DNA from: a virus
Strand: one strand, 5' to 3'
IMG/VR virus record: IMGVR_UViG_3300009150_000005
Location: 1 to 45,100 of that record
Length of the DNA: 45,100 nt
The notes under the pieces were generated by a model. The model had not been told where the DNA came from. It saw only the letters and a program-made list of their open reading frames with translations, and made no database searches. Shown piece by piece: positions 29,539 through 40,600 of the stretch. Position 1 is the stretch's first letter. Each line of letters starts with the position of its first letter. The position numbers were made by a program, and so were the translations under genes.

Positions 29539-29718
29539 GTGGAGTTCGAAGAGATCATTAAGAGTGCGATAGCTTGCCATTCGGAAGACACTGAGTGGAA
29601 GATCCGCACAAGGGTAAGGCTGGAGGAGGCTGTGATCTATAGGAAGTCGTTGAGCCTACACCTCCGCGTCGATCTTGATATCCAGCACTTCACGCCAGAG
29701 GAAGATCTGAAAGATTGA
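29539..29718 (+). CDS. Small hypothetical protein
   Basis: GTG 29539 with GGAGGAG upstream gives 59 residues: an N-terminal helix (VEFEEIIKSAIACHSEDTEW) and two amphipathic strands (SLSLHLRVDLDIQHF). A longer frame from 29458 overlaps the previous gene and starts poorly. No family recognised. Confidence 0.52.
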   Translation: MEFEEIIKSAIACHSEDTEWKIRTRVRLEEAVIYRKSLSLHLRVDLDIQHFTPEEDLKD

Positions 29719-29802
29719 CTAGCAGCGGCAACTGTGGTATATTAGAGAGTAGCGGGGACTGGGGGGTGGACCGTGTAGGTTCGCCCTTCCCTGTTAGGAG
29801 GT

Positions 29803-29997
29803 ATGATGCCCTGGAGAGTGGAGAGACGAGGCAGGAAGTGGGCGGTCGTCAACAGCAAGACGGGCAGGGTAAAGAAGAGTCACCACAGCAAGACGAAGGC
29901 AGAGAAGCACAAGCGGGCATTGTACGCTAACGTACCGGATGCAACCAAGCCCAGGTACAGGAAGCGAAAGACCAAGAAGGGGAGGAAGAAAGGATGA
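29803..29997 (+). CDS. Small basic, nucleic-acid-binding-like protein
   Basis: This 64-residue protein starts at ATG 29803 after TTAGGAGG. It is very basic: WRVERRGRKWAVVNSKTGRV followed by KAEKHKRALYANVP and a KRKTKKGRKKG tail. The WxVVNxxTGxVxxxHxTKxKAxxxxRAL pattern occurs in small phage proteins of unknown role that lie near packaging genes. It may coat DNA or be a minor virion protein. Confidence 0.6.
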   Translation: MMPWRVERRGRKWAVVNSKTGRVKKSHHSKTKAEKHKRALYANVPDATKPRYRKRKTKKGRKKG

Positions 29998-30191
29998 GAA
30001 ATCTTGGTAGCGTCTTGCGCGGTATCAAGGCGATGCGCAGGCCCTTCCCTCATCGAAAACCAAGTTGGAGTGTGCGATTTGGTTGGAGGCAAGGGCTTTG
30101 GGCACATTGGTGGACACCGATCTGGCACGAAGGGCGTGGGCCATATATCACTATAGGGCTGGGCTTGATAGCGATATACAGAGGATATTAA
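29994..30191 (+). CDS. Small hypothetical protein with a C-terminal hydrophobic segment
   Basis: ATG 29994 overlaps the previous stop. The 65-residue protein is Arg- and Trp-rich and ends with a hydrophobic stretch (YITIGLGLIAIYRGY). No family recognised. Weakly membrane-like; real by coupling and by spacing to the next gene. Confidence 0.5.
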   Translation: MRNLGSVLRGIKAMRRPFPHRKPSWSVRFGWRQGLWAHWWTPIWHEGRGPYITIGLGLIAIYRGY

Positions 30192-30201
30192 GGAGGCAGA
30201 C

Positions 30202-30612
30202 ATGAGCAACGGAGATTCATGGAGAGAGTGGGTGGGGCGCTATCGTAAGACGCTGCCCGGCGCAAGCCAGGAGGAGATAGAGCGCAGGGCTAAGATCCGC
30301 ATGGATGCAGCCGGTGGGCAGAGTCCCGGCGCGGGTCCCCGAGGGATGCCGCAGCGTGGAGGCGGGGGTATGCCGGCCTGGGGGAGCCTATCAGATGAGG
30401 TGCTGAAGCTCTGGCGACAGATGATCTCTGGTATCCAGACCTATCGGAAGGCGTGGGGAGAAGTGCAAGGCTTTGCCACGGAGGGACGGGAGGGACAGAA
30501 GCCCGACTTTGGCGGTGTCTTCCCGTGGGAGCAATGGAAGGAGAAGGCAAAGGGTATGGGACAGAGAGGGATGGAGTATCTACGGACCCCCTTCAACCAG
30601 TGGGGACGGTAG
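30202..30612 (+). CDS. Hypothetical Gly/Pro-rich protein upstream of terS
   Basis: This 136-residue protein starts at ATG 30202 with AAGGAGG upstream. Its N-terminus is helical (WVGRYRKTLPGASQEEIERR); a disordered Gly/Pro linker follows at about 38-58, then helices (LSDEVLKLWRQMISGIQTY, EQWKEKAKGMGQRGMEYL). A small structural or packaging-related protein is possible. No family recognised. Confidence 0.55.
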   Translation: MSNGDSWREWVGRYRKTLPGASQEEIERRAKIRMDAAGGQSPGAGPRGMPQRGGGGMPAWGSLSDEVLKLWRQMISGIQTYRKAWGEVQGFATEGREGQKPDFGGVFPWEQWKEKAKGMGQRGMEYLRTPFNQWGR

Positions 30613-30620
30613 CAGTTGTT

Positions 30621-30643
30621 GGGTAAAATAGCCGTGTTTACCC
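30621..30643. promoter_or_regulatory. Inverted repeat before terS
   Basis: GGGTAAA, nine bases, and TTTACCC form a perfect 7-bp dyad in the 58-base gap before terS. It could be a hairpin or a protein site. Its place beside the 10-bp repeats at the start of terS makes it part of a candidate packaging or regulatory region. Confidence 0.5.
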
Positions 30644-30670
30644 GAGGGTGAACAGCGGAGTGAGGCGTAA

Positions 30671-31117
30671 ATGGTGGACGAACGTGGACGAACGTGGACG
30701 AAGTGGTCAAGAGAAAAGAGGGAGGAGGTTTTGGATGCTCTTGCGTTGACCGGCAACATTCGGGCTACCGCGAGGGAGGCGGGAGTCCCCAAGTCCACTG
30801 TACACAAATGGTCTAACCATTACGGAGAGGAAATCGCAAGGCGACGGCAAGAGATGTTGGGTGGCCAGCATGAGGCCAGGGTGAAGGACGTGATTGAGTG
30901 GACTCCCAAGATAGGCCAGGAGATGCGGAGGATTCTTGAGGATCTACTAGTGCAGGTTCAGGCCAAGATGGGAGACAAGAAGGTGAGCCTTTATGCCCTG
31001 GTCTATGCCTTTTCTAAGATCTTCGAGAAGCACGAACTGATAGAGGGAAAGCCGACTGAGCGCAAGGAGATCAGTGTGTTAGAGAAGGTCATGCAGATGA
31101 TGGTGGAGGATGAATGA
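30671..31117 (+). CDS. terS: Terminase small subunit
   Basis: This 148-residue protein has a helix-turn-helix at 28-50 (GNIRATAREAGVPKSTVHKW) at its N-terminus, then a long helical region (about 85-120) for oligomerisation and an acidic C-terminus for docking on the large subunit. This is the classic layout of small terminases, which pick out phage DNA for packaging. Its last bases overlap the start of terL. The start is ATG 30671, although the upstream Shine-Dalgarno is weak. The first 11 codons contain three 10-bp DNA repeats. Confidence 0.86.
   Translation: MVDERGRTWTKWSREKREEVLDALALTGNIRATAREAGVPKSTVHKWSNHYGEEIARRRQEMLGGQHEARVKDVIEWTPKIGQEMRRILEDLLVQVQAKMGDKKVSLYALVYAFSKIFEKHELIEGKPTERKEISVLEKVMQMMVEDE
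30674..30703. repeat. Three tandem 10-bp repeats in the 5' end of terS
   Basis: GTGGACGAAC occurs twice in a row, followed by GTGGACGAAG. Ten is not a multiple of three, so the repeats encode different residues in each unit (VDERGRTWTK) and are likely to exist for the DNA and not the protein. Packaging sites (pac) are often inside or beside terS, so this is a candidate binding site for the small terminase. Confidence 0.8.
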
Positions 31118-32562
31118 AGTGGCCTTCTTGGAAGCGCAAGGGACAGTTGTTCTCGGTGCTGGGCTACTCGCCCACGCAAGCCCAGGAGCCGGTTCACCAG
31201 AGCAAGGCAAGGATTATCATCGTTGGTGGTGGGGAGCGGGCTGGCAAGAGCAAGATAGCGGCGATGGAGTGTGTAGCCCGCATCTTCGCTTGTGATGGTA
31301 GGCCGATCTTCTTGGTAGGGGAGAAGTACGAGAGATGCGTGCCGGAGTTTGATTATATCAGTGAGGCCTTGCTGGACTTAGGGCTGGTCACGGTAAAGGA
31401 TATATCGAGGCCGGCAGACGGGCAACAGAGATGCACGATCAAGGTTAGAAGACCGCACCTTAACACCACAATAATGACGGTAAGCGCGGTGAAGGGGATG
31501 ACGGCGGTCCGGGCCTCCGGGAGGGCTCCTGCGTTGATCTTGATGTGTGAGGGGGGGCTGATGAGCTACGAGGTGGAACTAGCCTGTCGGGGTCGGCTGG
31601 CAGAGGCGAGAGGGGCGCTGATAGTGACGGGTTCTTTTCCAGACGATGTTGGCTGGATGGCCCAGAAGTATGAGGACTACCAGCATCCAAACAAGGAGAT
31701 GGGCGAATCCTTCTCCATCCCCTCTTGGAGCAACACGGCGATCTACCCTGGAGGCCGTCAAGACCCGGAGATCCTGGCAGTTGAGAGCGCGTACCCGGAG
31801 CTAGACTTCCTTCGGTTTATTGGAGCGTTGCCCCAGCCACCGGCCACCATCGTCTATCCAGAGTTCCGCTACTCAATGCACGTACCGGGCACGGTGAAGT
31901 TCGATCCAGATGAGCAGGTGTGGCTGGCCATAGACCCGGGGTATCGAGGAGCCTATGCGGTGATAGCTTACCAGTTCAGCGGTCCGTATGTCTTGGCAAT
32001 AGACGAGGTCTACCGCTGGGCAGCAAAGCATGGCAAGGGGGCATACGGGGAAGCAGTGATCGAGGAGTGCATGAAGAGGGAATGGTGGCCTAACGTGATA
32101 GACGGGGTGATAGATATAGCAGGGCTTCAGCATCACGGGGCGGAGAGCCAGGTGGAGATATGGGCAGCTAAGACCATGGGGAAGCTACCGGCTAGGCCAG
32201 GGCCAGACGAGGCGCTACGTCTCAAGTATCGGAAGGTCATTCCCTTTGAGGGGCGGCAGAGGCTACGTACCTTCCTGGCAGATCCAGCGAGTGGGGAAGC
32301 ACTGTTACGATTGTCTACTAAATGCGAACACTTTGCCCGGGAGTTTGGGCTGTATAGGTTCAAGGAGATTGTAGAGGGGAGGCCGATAGACGAAGAGCCT
32401 ATCCCCAGAGATAACCATGCTATCAAGGCGACAGAGTATCTACTGTTCTTCCTCTATGGGCGGGTGGAGTGGCCAACGCGAGAGGTAGAGCCACGGAAGG
32501 ATCGCTGGGAAGTGTACGGTCATCAGCGGCGCAGGAAGGACTACAGACGATACGGCGAGTAA
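31114..32562 (+). CDS. terL: Terminase large subunit
   Basis: This 482-residue protein is the packaging motor and nuclease. The ATPase has Walker A GGGERAGKS (38-46) and a Walker B-type strand LILMCEG with E146, followed by the coupling motif region LIVTGSF. The RNase H-like nuclease has LAIDPGYRGAY (D274), VIDIAG (D334) and RDNHAIKATEYLLF (D433), so all main acidic residues appear present. It starts at ATG 31114, overlapping terS. It would act at the portal to pump DNA into the procapsid and cut it. Length is normal for the family. Confidence 0.95.
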   Translation: MKWPSWKRKGQLFSVLGYSPTQAQEPVHQSKARIIIVGGGERAGKSKIAAMECVARIFACDGRPIFLVGEKYERCVPEFDYISEALLDLGLVTVKDISRPADGQQRCTIKVRRPHLNTTIMTVSAVKGMTAVRASGRAPALILMCEGGLMSYEVELACRGRLAEARGALIVTGSFPDDVGWMAQKYEDYQHPNKEMGESFSIPSWSNTAIYPGGRQDPEILAVESAYPELDFLRFIGALPQPPATIVYPEFRYSMHVPGTVKFDPDEQVWLAIDPGYRGAYAVIAYQFSGPYVLAIDEVYRWAAKHGKGAYGEAVIEECMKREWWPNVIDGVIDIAGLQHHGAESQVEIWAAKTMGKLPARPGPDEALRLKYRKVIPFEGRQRLRTFLADPASGEALLRLSTKCEHFAREFGLYRFKEIVEGRPIDEEPIPRDNHAIKATEYLLFFLYGRVEWPTREVEPRKDRWEVYGHQRRRKDYRRYGE

Positions 32563-32571
32563 TTATAGTTT

Positions 32572-32666
32572 GTATGGCCGAAGTGGCATGGGAGGCGACT
32601 ATGGCCATACAGAATATAATGCCCAGAGGTTATAAATGCGAATATAACCCGTAGAAGTTATATTCG
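32572..32666. promoter_or_regulatory. Two inverted repeats in the terL-portal gap
   Basis: The 126-base gap holds two perfect dyads: GTATGGCC/GGCCATAC (32572-32579 with 32603-32610) and CGAATATAAC/GTTATATTCG (32639-32648 with 32657-32666, eight-base loop). A TATAAT-like sequence lies at 32615-32620 but no -35 box fits. They could form an RNA leader or protein sites that adjust portal expression. Confidence 0.55.
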
Positions 32667-32688
32667 ATGAGGAGTAGGGAGGCATAAG

Positions 32689-34482
32689 ATGGTAGAGAGT
32701 AAGCAACCCACCAAAGAGCAGATCAGCGACAGGATGAAGTTTGCCCACGGGCTCTACGACACGGCTAGGGCTCACATGGACGAGGTGGAGGACCTGTTCA
32801 CGGGGGCATACGTGCTGAAGAAGGAGCAGGAGGATCAGGAGGTCGATCTAATCAAACCTCCCCGGGCTATGGCGATCCTGGGCAAGTTCGTCTCCCGGCT
32901 GGCTACCAGGGCAGAGGTAGGCATCCAGGTGGTCCCCCGGACGCTAGGCGATGCAGAGGAGAAGGTCTGCACTACACTAGAGCGTTGGCTGGAAGGCTAT
33001 AGATTCCAGGCAGAGTACGAGGCGATGAACCCGATCTACCGTTACTTCGTGACCTGGTTCTGCCTACGGGGGCGTGGCTGTCTGGAGTTGAGGTTGCGGC
33101 CTCAGTATGCAGAGGGGCAGAAATTCCAGGTGGTGAGGCCCATTATCGATGACCCCAAGAAGATCTCTCCCGTCTATGGCGAGACCGGCATCATGTTCTA
33201 TGCCAAGAAGTACAAGCGGTCTGCCTGGGACCTGAGGCAGGAGTTGGGTGAGAAGTTTGCTGGGGGCAAGGATCTGGTGTGGCAAATGCCCTCAGGCTTG
33301 GAGGCGGAAGATGCGACGAAGGAGCTGGAGATAGAGGAATACTGGGACAAGGACTGGCATGCGGCTTACATAGAGGGCGAGGAAGTCTATCTCAAGAAGA
33401 ATCCGATGGGCTTTGTGCCGCTGGTTGAGGCGAAGGCGATGGATACTCCCCTGGAAGCGGCAGAGTGGGCATCGCAATCTATCCTCTACCCCCTGATGGA
33501 TATGCTCAAGAAGCAGGCAGAGTTGATGAGCAAGGGGATCACTGGCCTAGAGGTCTTCTACTACCCGTGGGTGTTGGTGAGAGAGCCAGGTGGAAGATCC
33601 TACATCATGGAGACTACACCGGGCACCATCCAGAGCATCCATCCAGACGCAGAGATCACCGTGCTTAACCCCACCCCTAACCAGCAGCTACTTCACCAGT
33701 TGGGTATGATGGTCCAAGATGAGATCAACCTATTGGCGCTGCCGGAGATCTCCTGGGGCGCAGAGCCAGGGACCTTGCAGAGTGGGCGTGCCATCTCCCA
33801 GGTTCTAGCACAGACCCTAGATGTGATTGAGGATAAGAGGCAAAACCTAGAGCGCACGTTGGGCTGGCACTTTGGAGGCGTGCTGCGGCTGGTGGAGCAG
33901 TACGCGGAGCTGGACAAGAATAAGAAGTTCTCGGTCATGGCCATACCAGAGGAGAAGGGACGCAAGCGCCGGGACCTGGTATCCATTGGGAAGGAAGAGA
34001 TAGATGGCCATTACAGGGTGATCGTCAACCTCTCACCCCCGATGCCAGAGGACAAGATGATGCGCTACGAGATAGCCAGGAGAGCGAGTGATCTGGGCAA
34101 AGACGGTTATCCACAACTGGATGCCCGCACGATCCTCACTGATGTATTGGAGGTAGGCAATCCCGACGAGGTAAGGGAGCGCATCGAGAAGCAGGTGGTG
34201 GAGCGTATGAGCCCTGAGATCATGGCATATAAGAAGAGCAAGTATCTAAAGGAGTTTTGCGATGAGGAGGGGATCAGCTACGAGGAGTTTATGACGATGG
34301 CGCAGGAGGGGATGCCCGAGATCCCTGGAGGCATGGGTGAGATGGGTGGACAGCCCCCATCGCCAGGGATAGAAGGTGAGATGGGTAGGCCGGGGCCTGG
34401 AGAGTTACCACCCGAGGAGTATGGACCTGGCCCTGAGACTCCTGGGCCTGAAGAGGCAGCGTTGATAGGAGCTCCGGCATGA
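32689..34482 (+). CDS. Portal protein
   Basis: This 597-residue protein follows terL. The N-terminal helical part (LYDTARAHMDEVEDLFTG) leads to a mixed alpha/beta core with typical portal elements, such as FVTWFCLRGRGCLELRLRP (wing strands) and PLMDMLKKQAELMSKGITGL (long helices). An EISWGAEPGTLQSGRAISQ loop is followed by more helices. The C-terminal 80 residues are acidic and Pro/Gly-rich (PPSPGIEGEMGRPGPGELPP) and probably disordered. Twelve copies would form the ring through which DNA passes. Length and order suit podovirus portals. It ends in ATGA overlap with the next gene. Confidence 0.9.
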   Translation: MVESKQPTKEQISDRMKFAHGLYDTARAHMDEVEDLFTGAYVLKKEQEDQEVDLIKPPRAMAILGKFVSRLATRAEVGIQVVPRTLGDAEEKVCTTLERWLEGYRFQAEYEAMNPIYRYFVTWFCLRGRGCLELRLRPQYAEGQKFQVVRPIIDDPKKISPVYGETGIMFYAKKYKRSAWDLRQELGEKFAGGKDLVWQMPSGLEAEDATKELEIEEYWDKDWHAAYIEGEEVYLKKNPMGFVPLVEAKAMDTPLEAAEWASQSILYPLMDMLKKQAELMSKGITGLEVFYYPWVLVREPGGRSYIMETTPGTIQSIHPDAEITVLNPTPNQQLLHQLGMMVQDEINLLALPEISWGAEPGTLQSGRAISQVLAQTLDVIEDKRQNLERTLGWHFGGVLRLVEQYAELDKNKKFSVMAIPEEKGRKRRDLVSIGKEEIDGHYRVIVNLSPPMPEDKMMRYEIARRASDLGKDGYPQLDARTILTDVLEVGNPDEVRERIEKQVVERMSPEIMAYKKSKYLKEFCDEEGISYEEFMTMAQEGMPEIPGGMGEMGGQPPSPGIEGEMGRPGPGELPPEEYGPGPETPGPEEAALIGAPA

Positions 34483-34661
34483 TAGAAGACGTGACGATCA
34501 TTGAGACTGGCATTGTCGAAGACGATGACGACGAGGACATCTATCTGCGGATTGAGACGAAGAGAGACGAGCCAGTGGAGTGCTATATGCAGCGGCATGA
34601 AGCCCTGGAGGTCATCAAGGCTTTGGTGATCGCGCTCCTGGCGTTGGAAGAAGGGGACTAA
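34479..34661 (+). CDS. Small acidic protein
   Basis: This 60-residue protein overlaps both neighbours (ATGA with the portal stop, TAATG with the giant gene). It has a run of Asp/Glu near the start (VEDDDDEDIYLRI) and a C-terminal hydrophobic helix (ALEVIKALVIALLALEEG). No family recognised. Its coupling suggests a role linked to portal or giant protein, for example as a chaperone. Confidence 0.55.
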   Translation: MIEDVTIIETGIVEDDDDEDIYLRIETKRDEPVECYMQRHEALEVIKALVIALLALEEGD

Positions 34662-37600
34662 TGGCAGAAGACCCGATGCGGAAGTACGGCTATCTTAGAA
34701 ACTGGGAGTGGTGGCAACCTAAGCCCAGGCGGCCGCGTCGGTATGACGAACCCGGGGGTTGGGGTAGGGCCCAGGGAAAGGCAGCGGCAGCGGGCTACTC
34801 CAGCGTTGAGGAGTGGGAAGCTGCTGGCTGGCCACATCCGATAGACCCTGATACCGGCCAATCCTACGAGGGCTACAAGATAGACCGTATGGAGCGCGGT
34901 CGGCATCCTGATGGTCGCAAGATGACCGATCAGGACTGGTTCAATCCCCGCACGCAGTACATCTTTGACTACCTGGCAGGAGCCCGTGTCTATAGCAAGC
35001 ACTACGATTGGGCAGATCAGATGCGGGCTAAGTACCCGAACTACCCCATGCCTGGGATCAACATGGACGAGCTGCTACGCCAGATGTTCCCCGACTGGTA
35101 TGATGGAGTAGAAGAAGAGCCTGCTCCTGCTCCTGCTGCTGCCCGCGAGATTCCGCTACCAACGGCAGAGACATTGGAGAGGATGATACCCGCGGGGATG
35201 CAGAGATGGATGCAGCAGTTAGGGATAGAGCCCACTCCCCGCGCCAGAGAGCCAGGTTTGCCGATCTCCCAGATACCCGAAGAAGAGAGGGAGGCCCAGA
35301 GGCGGGCTATCCGTGAGAGAGAGCTGGGACGCAGGCCGGAAGAGGTCATTGGCCCAGACTGGGACGCCTATCTGAGGGAAAAGGAGAGGGAGCCTACTAG
35401 CTGGCGTGACTATTTCAAACTAGAGGAACCCGAGCCCCCAATTGCTCCCGATGTACCACCCTGGAGAGCAGCGGCAGAGCTAATTGAAAGGGCTAAGGGG
35501 TTGGTGGGTGTACCCGATGTTAGAGGGGTCCTGCCTCCACCAGAACAGGTAGCATTGGAGATTGGTAAGATCCTTGTCAACCTTCCCGTCCTGCCTGTTA
35601 TCACAGCAGAAGCAGTATTGAAGCGACTAGAAGACGCAATCCCCGTTGCTGGTGAGCTGGCAGAGATACGTCCAGCCACGGCAGAGAAGATCATCGCCAC
35701 AGCCATGCTACCGGCAGAGTGGGCGGAGGTTGGCTTGAGCCAGGTATATCTACAGAGGCTTCACATCGTCAAGGCTGGCGAGGTTCCCGAGGAGTGGAAG
35801 GGGAACGTAGAGGCCGAGGCCGGATATGAGCTAGGGCATCTCTTGGGGGATCTGGACGAGACGACACGGGCACTGATAGTTAGGTCGATTTCACGCATCG
35901 GCTGGTCCCCCTTCCAGCATCAGCTTGCGGCAGCGAAGCGCATCCTAGACTCCAAAGAGTACGAAGGATGGGCACGATACGAGGGCGAACTGGTGCAGAT
36001 CGAGCCTGGTATTCCTCTTGCGGAAGGCTATGCTCCCGTCGATATGTACGACCCCGGTGTTATCACCCAGATTCTTAGGAGAGAGGAACATCCTCTTGCG
36101 GAGATGCTGGGACGCACGATAGTCGATCCTCTCAACATCTTCTACATCCCCGAGGTTAGGGCTGCTCCTGGTAGGGTGTGGACGAGGCTAACTGGCAGAC
36201 CCACGGGCCCGCTTAGTGCTGCCCATGAGACAATGGAACAGTATGCGAAAGCGGGAGGCTTCATTGATGAGCCTACTAAGGAGTTCTTGAAGGGTCATCG
36301 GCTGAAGCCGCGCTGGTATCAAGAGGCCGTGGCTAACATTGTCGATGACTGGTTCAAGCCCTTATCGCAACGCTATGCAGCGTGGAAGGCCCGGGGAGCA
36401 CCGCGAGTAATAATGAGTCTCCCAGACAAGGCAGGAGATCTCACTAGCTACATGAGGGCGGCGGCAAAGGCGGAGGACGAGATAGCGCGGTCGTATGCCC
36501 TGGTGTATCCCCGGGCCGGCACTAGCGATCCTAACTTTATACAGGTAATAGCCAAGGCACTAAGCGGTGGCCTAGATCCAGCACAGGTTAGAGAGATGCG
36601 GGTGCTGGTGATCGAGGCAGAGAACTACCGGGCAATGGGCAACGCAAAGGGGATGGCGGAGAAGGTAGAAGCACTGGAGAAGATAGCTAAAGAGGGGTTG
36701 AGTATATCCCAGCGGTGGAGGCTGATACGGGATCTCTTCCAGACCAAAGCGAGTAGCATGGCGTTGGGTAGGCCAACTCCCCGTCACTCTGCGGACCTCA
36801 TGGCCGATGATGCTATTAGGGTGCTGGGCTGGATGTTTGAGGATATGCCTGGGGGCATAGATCGAGCAGTAACGGCACTTCTCCTCAAGAAAGACCCGAA
36901 GCAGTTAGTCAAAGAGTTCCCCTGGATGGACAGCAAGGCGGGCCTCGAGGCGTTCAGGCTTCTTCAGCATATTAGAGATGACTCACTGGGAAGCTTGGCT
37001 TTCGCAACGGGCATACCCAGTACGAATAGGCAGGGTGCATGGACGAGGCTGCACGACTCCTTTAGGCGGATCGCTGGGACGTATATGTACCCCTCTCCGC
37101 GACGTGATCCCTGGCAGAGGCTAATCGGGCAGTTCTACAGGATAGCCCCCAGGACCTTTCTCTCTACGGGCCGCTATCCCCTTCAGAACATTGTCTCCAA
37201 CTTCACTAACATCTGGGCACGCTATGGCTGGGTGACTCCACGCACCGATGCGTCTAGCCTGGAGTTCATCAACAGGGTCATGGGCGATGCGGGGTTCTTA
37301 CCCCCTGGCTTTGCAAGGTCTATCACCGCTGCCGGCGAGGTATCTACGGAGCGCATACCTACGTTGCTGGGTAGGAAGTGGGTGTACGAGGGGCCGACAG
37401 CCAGGAAGCGTGAGCCACCGAGCGAGGAAGCACTGGAGGTTGCCAGGAAACTAGGGCGGCGTCCATCCCCGGTCGCGTGGGCTGCAAGATTGGCCAGGAA
37501 GATCGGACGATACGCACCGTTTGGAGAGGGCTTTATTGACCTGAGCAAGTGGGGAGAGCGCAACGCTTCTATGGCTAACTACCGGGACATCGTGGAGGCT

Positions 37601-40600
37601 ATAAAGGGAGAGCATGGCCGGCCAGGGCGAGGCTTCTTGCCTACCATTCCCGAAGGTGTAGAGCCTAACTTAGAGATGAGGAAGGCCATAGAGGAGATCA
37701 TCGCAAGTAGCTGGAACTGGGGTGAGATCATAGAGCGTGCCGCAGAGCTATATGGAGTAGAGCGCGTTGCAAAGGCGGCACATTACCTCTCCACGGAGCG
37801 CATACGGAACCTGGGAGCAGAGGCCTTAGAGGTAGCTGATGATCTGATGGAGGCGCTATCCTTATCCCCTAGTAGGTCTGCCTTCCAACGCCGCTACCGG
37901 TTGCTGAAGGATGGGATAGTCAAGCAGACGAAGCAATGGGTGGATGCCGAACCAGACTTCCCCGAGGAGATAGAGTTACCGAAGGCCCCCCTAGAGGGAT
38001 TGAGCCCGGAGCAGGCACAACGCCTGATGGCCCTTACTGGGACGGCAGAACGCAATCGTGGGCATATCATCAATGCCAGGCGCATCCTCATAGAATTGGC
38101 AGAGAAGAACACGGAACTACCTATAGCAAATCGCTACCGCATGGCCGATCTGGTGATAGACAAGGCTATGCGTGACTACTACGCTGCCGGTCGAGAAGCG
38201 GGCAGGATGACGGACCACTTCTGGCAGGTGTTCAACGATGGGCGACTCTGGCCTGCATACCGTGACCAGTATGTGCTGAAGATCCACGCCACGGCGCATG
38301 AGAACATCGACAAGGAGATCTACAACAGTGCTATCAAGCTGGGTGGAGATCCCGCAACGCTGAAGGAAGAGCTAGATCTGTTCCCGTGGGGTGGGCTACC
38401 GAGTGACCTGGCAGACCGCAAGATGCGGGCACTACAGGACGACATCATCAATAGCACCTACCAGATGCAGGCGTTTGAGTTACCGCTTGCTCCCGAGGGT
38501 GTAGAGACTCCCCCCCTAGACTCGATCAAGGCTATCAAGGAGTGGGCAGAGGAGAAACCCCTAGCTGCTAACGCCTGGCTGGAGTACATGAGCGAGGCTA
38601 TCAGGGAGAAGGAGATAACGGAGGCCGCGGAAGTAATAGCCCGCACGCCAGCAGAAGAGATCCAACGAGCACGGCGGGCCAGTTGGACAGAGGGGACGGC
38701 ACGTCGCCTGGAGCTGATGGAGCAGAAGATCGTGCGCTTACAGGCAGAGATCGCTGGCGCTCCCGTTGAAGCGGCAGACATCGAGCAGTTGACAGAGAGG
38801 CAGCAATCACTCTATGGCATGGCGATGGAGTTGCAAGGGCTGAAGGATACTCTTACTGGCCTGCCCACGCAACGAGAGGTCTTCCGCTTCTGGGACTACA
38901 AAGAGGGGGCGCTTCGCAGGGTCAAAGACCCCAGTGGAAGGGTAGCGGAGTTTGCCCAGTCTCAGATAGTCCAAGAGATCGCGTACAAGCATTACGGTCT
39001 GGAGCAGAGCGTACAAGGGGCAGAGGCTTTAGGCGCGATGATAGAGGAGAGGCTGGGCGTAAGCAATCGGATAGCAGCGCTAGAGAATCTGATCTGGGAA
39101 GACCCCGAGATGATCCTGCCAGAGACGGCGGAGGGGCTTGAAGCGTTTATCGCCCAGAGTGAGCCACAACTAGCCCAGATGATGCAATATGAGCGAGAAC
39201 CCTATCTGTTCGAGTCGGGACTACAAGCCTATGAGGAAGCGGTGGATAGGCTCTCTAAGATCAGGGCTGGGGAGGCGATGCCGGACAGTGTGGCTTCTAC
39301 CATCAAGAGTGCGAAGGAGGAGTTGGCACAGCTTGAGGCGCAGAGAGAAGCGATCCGCACAGAGGAGATATTACGCAACCGTGTACCCGTGAGCGTAGAG
39401 GAACAGGTGCAACTGGCCCAGGACCTTGAAGCTCTCAACGGGCAGTACGTGGCTAAGGGGATCGTCACCCGGAACAAGCGGGGGCAGGCCAAACTCTTCG
39501 AGGAGTTGGAGCAACTGAAAGAACGCGGTTTGATGGAGCGCACCCTAAGAGGACCCCGGAAGGCAGACCACAAGAGAGGGTTGGAGAGGATACCCTATAG
39601 CCACTACCACTACAGCCTCACGCCTATGGGAACTGCCGTCACGAAGGATCAGCCAGTCGTGAGGATAGAGGAAGTGCCCCACCCAGAAGCCCCGGGCTCT
39701 CGATGGGTAGAGCCTGCGGGGGTTCCTGGTGCGGAGGGTGGCCCACCGATCACAGCAGCAGAGCAAGCGGCTCTCTTTGGCGCACCTGAAGAAGTAGGGA
39801 TGCCCACGCCAGAAGTGCCGAAGCCACAACTACCAGGGCTTGAGGCAGGTGAGCTCTTCGGTGGTGGGGAGATCCCGATGGAGATACCCCCAGAGGCTAG
39901 GGAACGGCCTATGCCTTTGGAGATGGAGATAGAGGGCTTGACCCCGGAGGAAGCAGAGAAGATAGCGATGGAGAAGGGGGCATATAGGTTGCCAGGGGTG
40001 GAGCCGGATGTGAGGGCAGCAAAGGCAAGAGAGGATCTGGCGAAGTATTGGAAGTGGCCCGAGGAGTACATAGCCCGCTTGTCACCAGAAGAGGCTATCG
40101 AGGCAGAGGCAAACCAGCTGCGCCACTATGACCAACCCCCGTATTCCTGGCTAGACCGGTTCAATACGAAGGAAGATCTAGTTAGGAAGGCTATCGAGGA
40201 GTGGGGTCTAACAGACGATCTGTATGAGGCCGGGTACATCCTAGAAGACGGATCGTTGCTGGACTTCAGCGGCAAGAAAGAGGGTGGGATGCCGGGTATG
40301 CGCTCCTCAGACCACCGCGAGATCACCAGGATAATCGAGGGCGATTGGCCCGAACTGGGAGGCGGCCATGCTCTAGGCTACTTTGAGACCCGGGCCAACG
40401 CTATCAGGATAATGCCCCCGCAGGACCCAGAGACTACCCTTGCGCCAGCCCGGACCTTCATCTTTACGCTGATGGAGGGGCAAGATCCCACTGAGGCTCA
40501 GCGGCAGATCTTACGGAAGTACGTGGGGCAAAGGCCAGAGGCTATCTATGTCGAAATGTATGATAGGGCCGGCTCTCTCACCGCGAAGGAAAGCGTCGAG

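Noticed and set aside
30671-30703. Repeat at the start of terS as a CRISPR or transposon end
   Set aside because: Only three adjacent 10-bp units without spacers or target duplication; a packaging-site role is simpler.
32574-32654. A 26-codon frame in the terL-portal gap
   Set aside because: There is no ribosome-binding site, and the region is better explained by the two inverted repeats.
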